64,000 nucleotides of DNA. It comes from Planctomycetota bacterium (GTDB taxonomy: Bacteria; Planctomycetota; PUPC01; JACPCR01). The notes below the pieces were generated by a model. It was not told where the DNA came from. It did no database searches and saw nothing but the letters and a program-made list of their open reading frames with translations. The stretch spans positions 34,353-98,352 of the forward strand of contig JACPCR010000063.1 of assembly GCA_016179685.1 (NCBI GenBank), written 5' to 3'. Below are positions 61,489 through 64,000 of the stretch, piece after piece; the stretch's first letter is position 1; each line of letters begins with the position of its first letter. Position numbers and translations under genes: made by a program.

Positions 61489-63651
61489 TCAGCCCCTTGA
61501 AAGAGCAATCCGCTCGTTGAGCGGCAAGAGATGCAGCGAAGGCTTCATGGGAGAGCCGTCGGTCGAGTCAAGCCAGGAAAGAGTTACTTGGGTGGGGCCG
61601 GAGGCTTCCTGCCAGGATAATTGGCGTCCATCGGAGTTTGTCTCAGCCTGGGTTACGCCGTCCGGGCCGATGGCGGTCAGGAAGAGGAGGTAGGGGCCGC
61701 GGCTCGAAGCAATCAGGCGGGGATGATCGAGCCATTCATCTTGACGCAGATGCACCTCCTGGCTGGCGACCTGCCGGATCGTCACGCTGCCCTGTCGCCG
61801 ACAACCTGCGAGACGGACGCTTCCGTCACCAGAAATCTCAAAGCGGTTGCCCTGTTCGGAGTGCAGCAGGAAGTCGAAGTCGTGTTCGCCGGGTTCGGGC
61901 AGTATCCAGTCCACCACGAGCACGAGCGGCGAATGTTTGGTGAGGCGGGTTACGATGGCCCGTTTTGCCGTGCGCAGGTTTGCGTAGAAGGCCGTGGCCT
62001 CGCCGATGGCCCAGACCCACTCGCCCCGCTTCGCCCAGCGCTCGATACGAGCGCCGTCCGGGGCGAAGCTCTCGCCCGTCATCTGCCGGGATGGTGCGGG
62101 CTTGGTAGGTCCGAAGGCCTGGCCCTGGCCGTCCACGATCACCTGGTTGTGCGACTCTCCCTTCCTGCCCATGCGGTGCACCTGACTCGATCCGGGAATG
62201 AAAATCATCCCGTATCCGGAGTCAATGGCGAACCGCTCGCCCTTGGCATAGAGAGTGAAGTTGAGCCGATCTGCCTGGGTGTGTGAGGTCGCTGCCCAGG
62301 GGCCGTACGGCGTGCACTGAAACGTCACGTGCAGGTCATCGGCGTCCCATCCCGTGCGCATGACCAAGTGGTCAATCTGGTCGAAATGCTGCACCGGCTC
62401 GATTCCGATCTCCTGCGGCGTCGTGTCCGTTGTCGCCGGATTTCGACAGAGCAAGACGTAGGGGATTTCGACCGCAAAGGTCTCGATAAGCTTGCCGCTG
62501 CCTCGCGGCCCGTGGAAATGTTCCCAAATATACGTGCCGCAGGGATTGTCGCTGCCACGGGCTGAGAACAGCCAGAAGGCGGTCAGAGCTTCCCCGATGT
62601 TGTTGTCGTTGAAGTTGTTGAACGCTCCGCCGCCCGGCAGAAGCTCGGAGATGAGGTAGCGCGGGTGTCGCTGCCAGGTTGGATGCTGGAACAAATTCAC
62701 CCCGCAGACACGGCGCAGCCCTTCACAAAACAGCGCCATGTAGTGGAGACTGGCCGAGGCATAGGCCGAACCTTCAACGGAGCAGCCGTCTTCCTGGATG
62801 GTGCGGTCCAGCCCAGCGGTAATGAAAGCCCTGGCCCAGCGGACGGCTTCGTCCAGGATGGAGCGCCGTTCCGGCGGATAGGCATCAGCGAGGGATAGCG
62901 CCAACAGCCCCACTCCGCTGAAGCCGATGAGCGGCGAGTTGGTAGGCAGCGTCAGGACCGCGTCGTATCGCCAGCTCGCCAGACGGAAGAAAAAGGGCTC
63001 AAAGTAATCCGCCATCTCTTGCCGTTCCTGTGGAGAGAAGAGGTCATGCAGCAGGTCGTAGGTGATAGCAGAGGAAAGCGTCGAGTGGCCGAGGTCGAGG
63101 GAGTTGTCGTTGAGCCAACCCTTGTAAGGCCAACCGTAGTTGCACCTTCGCGGCCGCCAGCCGTGTCGTGAACGGGCGATGGTCAGCATGATGCCTTTGG
63201 CGTATTCACCGTAAGAACGGTCTCCAGAGATGCGGTATGCCCAACCCAGATGCTCGCTGGAAATCATGAGAGTCCAATTTCTGCCAGTGTCCCGCCAGAG
63301 CTCGTCTCGTTTTCGCTCCTCGTAATCAACGTGGTTTGGGCTGCCGGGCGTCATGACGTTTCGGCAGAATTCTTCGAGCTTCCCCCACAGGGTTGCGCTG
63401 AGAGCATCGGACTTGATACGCTGGCGAATGCTCGAAAGCTCGCCGGCGTCGGCCAGCAGTCCCGGCCTGGTGCGCGTTTCAGGCAGATGGAATGGCGCGG
63501 GCAGGTAGGCCGTGACGAAGTCAATGATGGCTTCAGCGCGCGGGTTCCCGCCGTTGACCACGTCCTTCAGGATTGCGATTTCTTCGCCGGTCAGCAGACC
63601 GTCACCAGCGAACTTCTCGATGGTTTTGAGCAAAGTGGCGCTGTCTTTCAT
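61489..63651 (-). CDS. Heparinase II/III-like polysaccharide lyase
   Basis: This is a 720-residue protein without a clear signal peptide. The N-terminal two-thirds are alpha-helical with the (alpha/alpha) toroid pattern of the family (SSEHLGWAYRISGDRSYGEY, STLSSAITYDLLHDLFSPQE, EDGCSVEGSAYASASLHYMA), followed by a beta-rich domain with the PGSSQVHRMGRKGESHNQVI segment (His/Asn catalytic region) of heparinase II/III-like lyases. Such enzymes cleave uronic-acid-containing polysaccharides. The gene has visibly lower G+C than its flanks and lies between transposase remnants, which suggests acquisition by transfer. Exact PL family needs a profile search. Confidence 0.8.
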   Translation of the reverse strand: MKDSATLLKTIEKFAGDGLLTGEEIAILKDVVNGGNPRAEAIIDFVTAYLPAPFHLPETRTRPGLLADAGELSSIRQRIKSDALSATLWGKLEEFCRNVMTPGSPNHVDYEERKRDELWRDTGRNWTLMISSEHLGWAYRISGDRSYGEYAKGIMLTIARSRHGWRPRRCNYGWPYKGWLNDNSLDLGHSTLSSAITYDLLHDLFSPQERQEMADYFEPFFFRLASWRYDAVLTLPTNSPLIGFSGVGLLALSLADAYPPERRSILDEAVRWARAFITAGLDRTIQEDGCSVEGSAYASASLHYMALFCEGLRRVCGVNLFQHPTWQRHPRYLISELLPGGGAFNNFNDNNIGEALTAFWLFSARGSDNPCGTYIWEHFHGPRGSGKLIETFAVEIPYVLLCRNPATTDTTPQEIGIEPVQHFDQIDHLVMRTGWDADDLHVTFQCTPYGPWAATSHTQADRLNFTLYAKGERFAIDSGYGMIFIPGSSQVHRMGRKGESHNQVIVDGQGQAFGPTKPAPSRQMTGESFAPDGARIERWAKRGEWVWAIGEATAFYANLRTAKRAIVTRLTKHSPLVLVVDWILPEPGEHDFDFLLHSEQGNRFEISGDGSVRLAGCRRQGSVTIRQVASQEVHLRQDEWLDHPRLIASSRGPYLLFLTAIGPDGVTQAETNSDGRQLSWQEASGPTQVTLSWLDSTDGSPMKPSLHLLPLNERIALSRG

Positions 63652-63781
63652 GGGTGGAGTTTATAGACCGGAGAGATTTCGGCCAATTCTTGCTGCAACC
63701 TATTTTATCAAAAAGAGTTATAGAAAAAATCATCTCCGGTACAAATCCGGCGCGTCTTGTGATAAAACTTTCCGCTGGCGG

Positions 63782-64000
63782 CATCACTCAACTGACGAGG
63801 TAAAAAGGGTGACACTCAGCGGGAAGTTGAAAGAACTCGGCTTCCCTGAAGGCCTGATCGTGGTTGCCGACTCGTATTTCCTGTGCCAAACCTTCACGGA
63901 CGCGATTCTGGAAATGGGCCATCATTTTGTCATCGCCGCCAAGTCCAATCGTGTGACTACCTGGAATTGCATTCTCACTTGGTCCAGAAAAATAATGTGG
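63782..64000 (+). mobile_element. Transposase fragment cut by the right edge
   Basis: The open frame reads LPEGLIVVADSYFLCQTFTD (as FPEGLIVVADSYFLC), then ILEMGHHFVIAAKSNRV, a pattern typical of DDE transposases of the IS4/IS701 type around the second catalytic Asp (VADS). The upstream part is not a recognisable transposase, and the fragment runs off the window, so completeness cannot be judged. The first GTG is at 63809; the frame is open earlier, with a poor-quality N-terminus. Confidence 0.55.

Overview
The window is a GC-rich bacterial chromosome segment (mostly about 65-70 % G+C by eye) with gene-dense protein-coding stretches, one RNase P RNA gene and no rRNA, tRNA or CRISPR array that I could find. 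The gene mix resembles Planctomycetota, Lentisphaerota, Hydrogenedentota or Armatimonadota-type genomes: type II-style prepilins with a long C-terminal domain, several very large secreted glycoside-hydrolase-like proteins, FG-GAP/UnbV proteins, alkaline-ceramidase-like proteins, C45 peptidases and many intergenic palindromes. I cannot name the phylum from the sequence alone.

Layout. Positions 1-2.3 kb hold three secreted proteins of unknown function, the first cut by the left edge. A TolB-like propeller, a truncated GAF gene, a DUF488 protein, a fatty acid desaturase and an alkaline-ceramidase-like protein follow (2.5-7.4 kb). On the minus strand a family-10-like glycosidase is followed by an MFS transporter fused to HEAT repeats (7.9-12.0 kb). 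A nucleosidase-like gene coupled to spore photoproduct lyase diverges from them (12.1-13.9 kb). A minus-strand operon of a HEAT lipoprotein and two prepilins, then a third prepilin and a seven-PAS hybrid histidine kinase, fill 14.1-23.6 kb. A C45 peptidase, a CehA/McbA-type metallohydrolase and a second C45 peptidase lie at 23.8-27.7 kb, next to rnpB (minus strand, about 27.8-28.2 kb).

From 28.5 to 36.5 kb come a zinc-ribbon protein, a small protein, a sugar isomerase/epimerase, rnc, mfd, cysK and a creatininase-family protein. From 37.1 to 43.6 kb are a GmhA-like SIS protein, a 1469-residue secreted LamG/glycosidase protein, a SelW-like selenoprotein (in-frame TGA, CxxU, putative bacterial SECIS) and a secreted unknown. 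From 44.0 to 51.4 kb are a retropepsin-like protein and a 2263-residue protein carrying four copies of a carbohydrate-active module, only the last of which looks catalytically complete. From 51.8 to 55.3 kb is a tightly packed set: alkaline-ceramidase-like, PfkB kinase, 3-hexulose-6-phosphate synthase and 6-phospho-3-hexuloisomerase. A CoA-transferase/glutaryl-CoA dehydrogenase pair, a TPR/FG-GAP/UnbV protein, transposase remnants and a heparinase-like protein finish the window.

Several features fit a scavenging life on complex polysaccharides and amides: secreted glycosidases, heparinase, sugar kinases and isomerases, amide hydrolases, and a ribulose-monophosphate module linking pentose and hexose phosphates. 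The non-coding DNA is unusually structured. It has perfect 12-22 bp palindromes at gene borders, four of which share a core loop, a dispersed repeat of about 210 bp, and simple word-like repeats.
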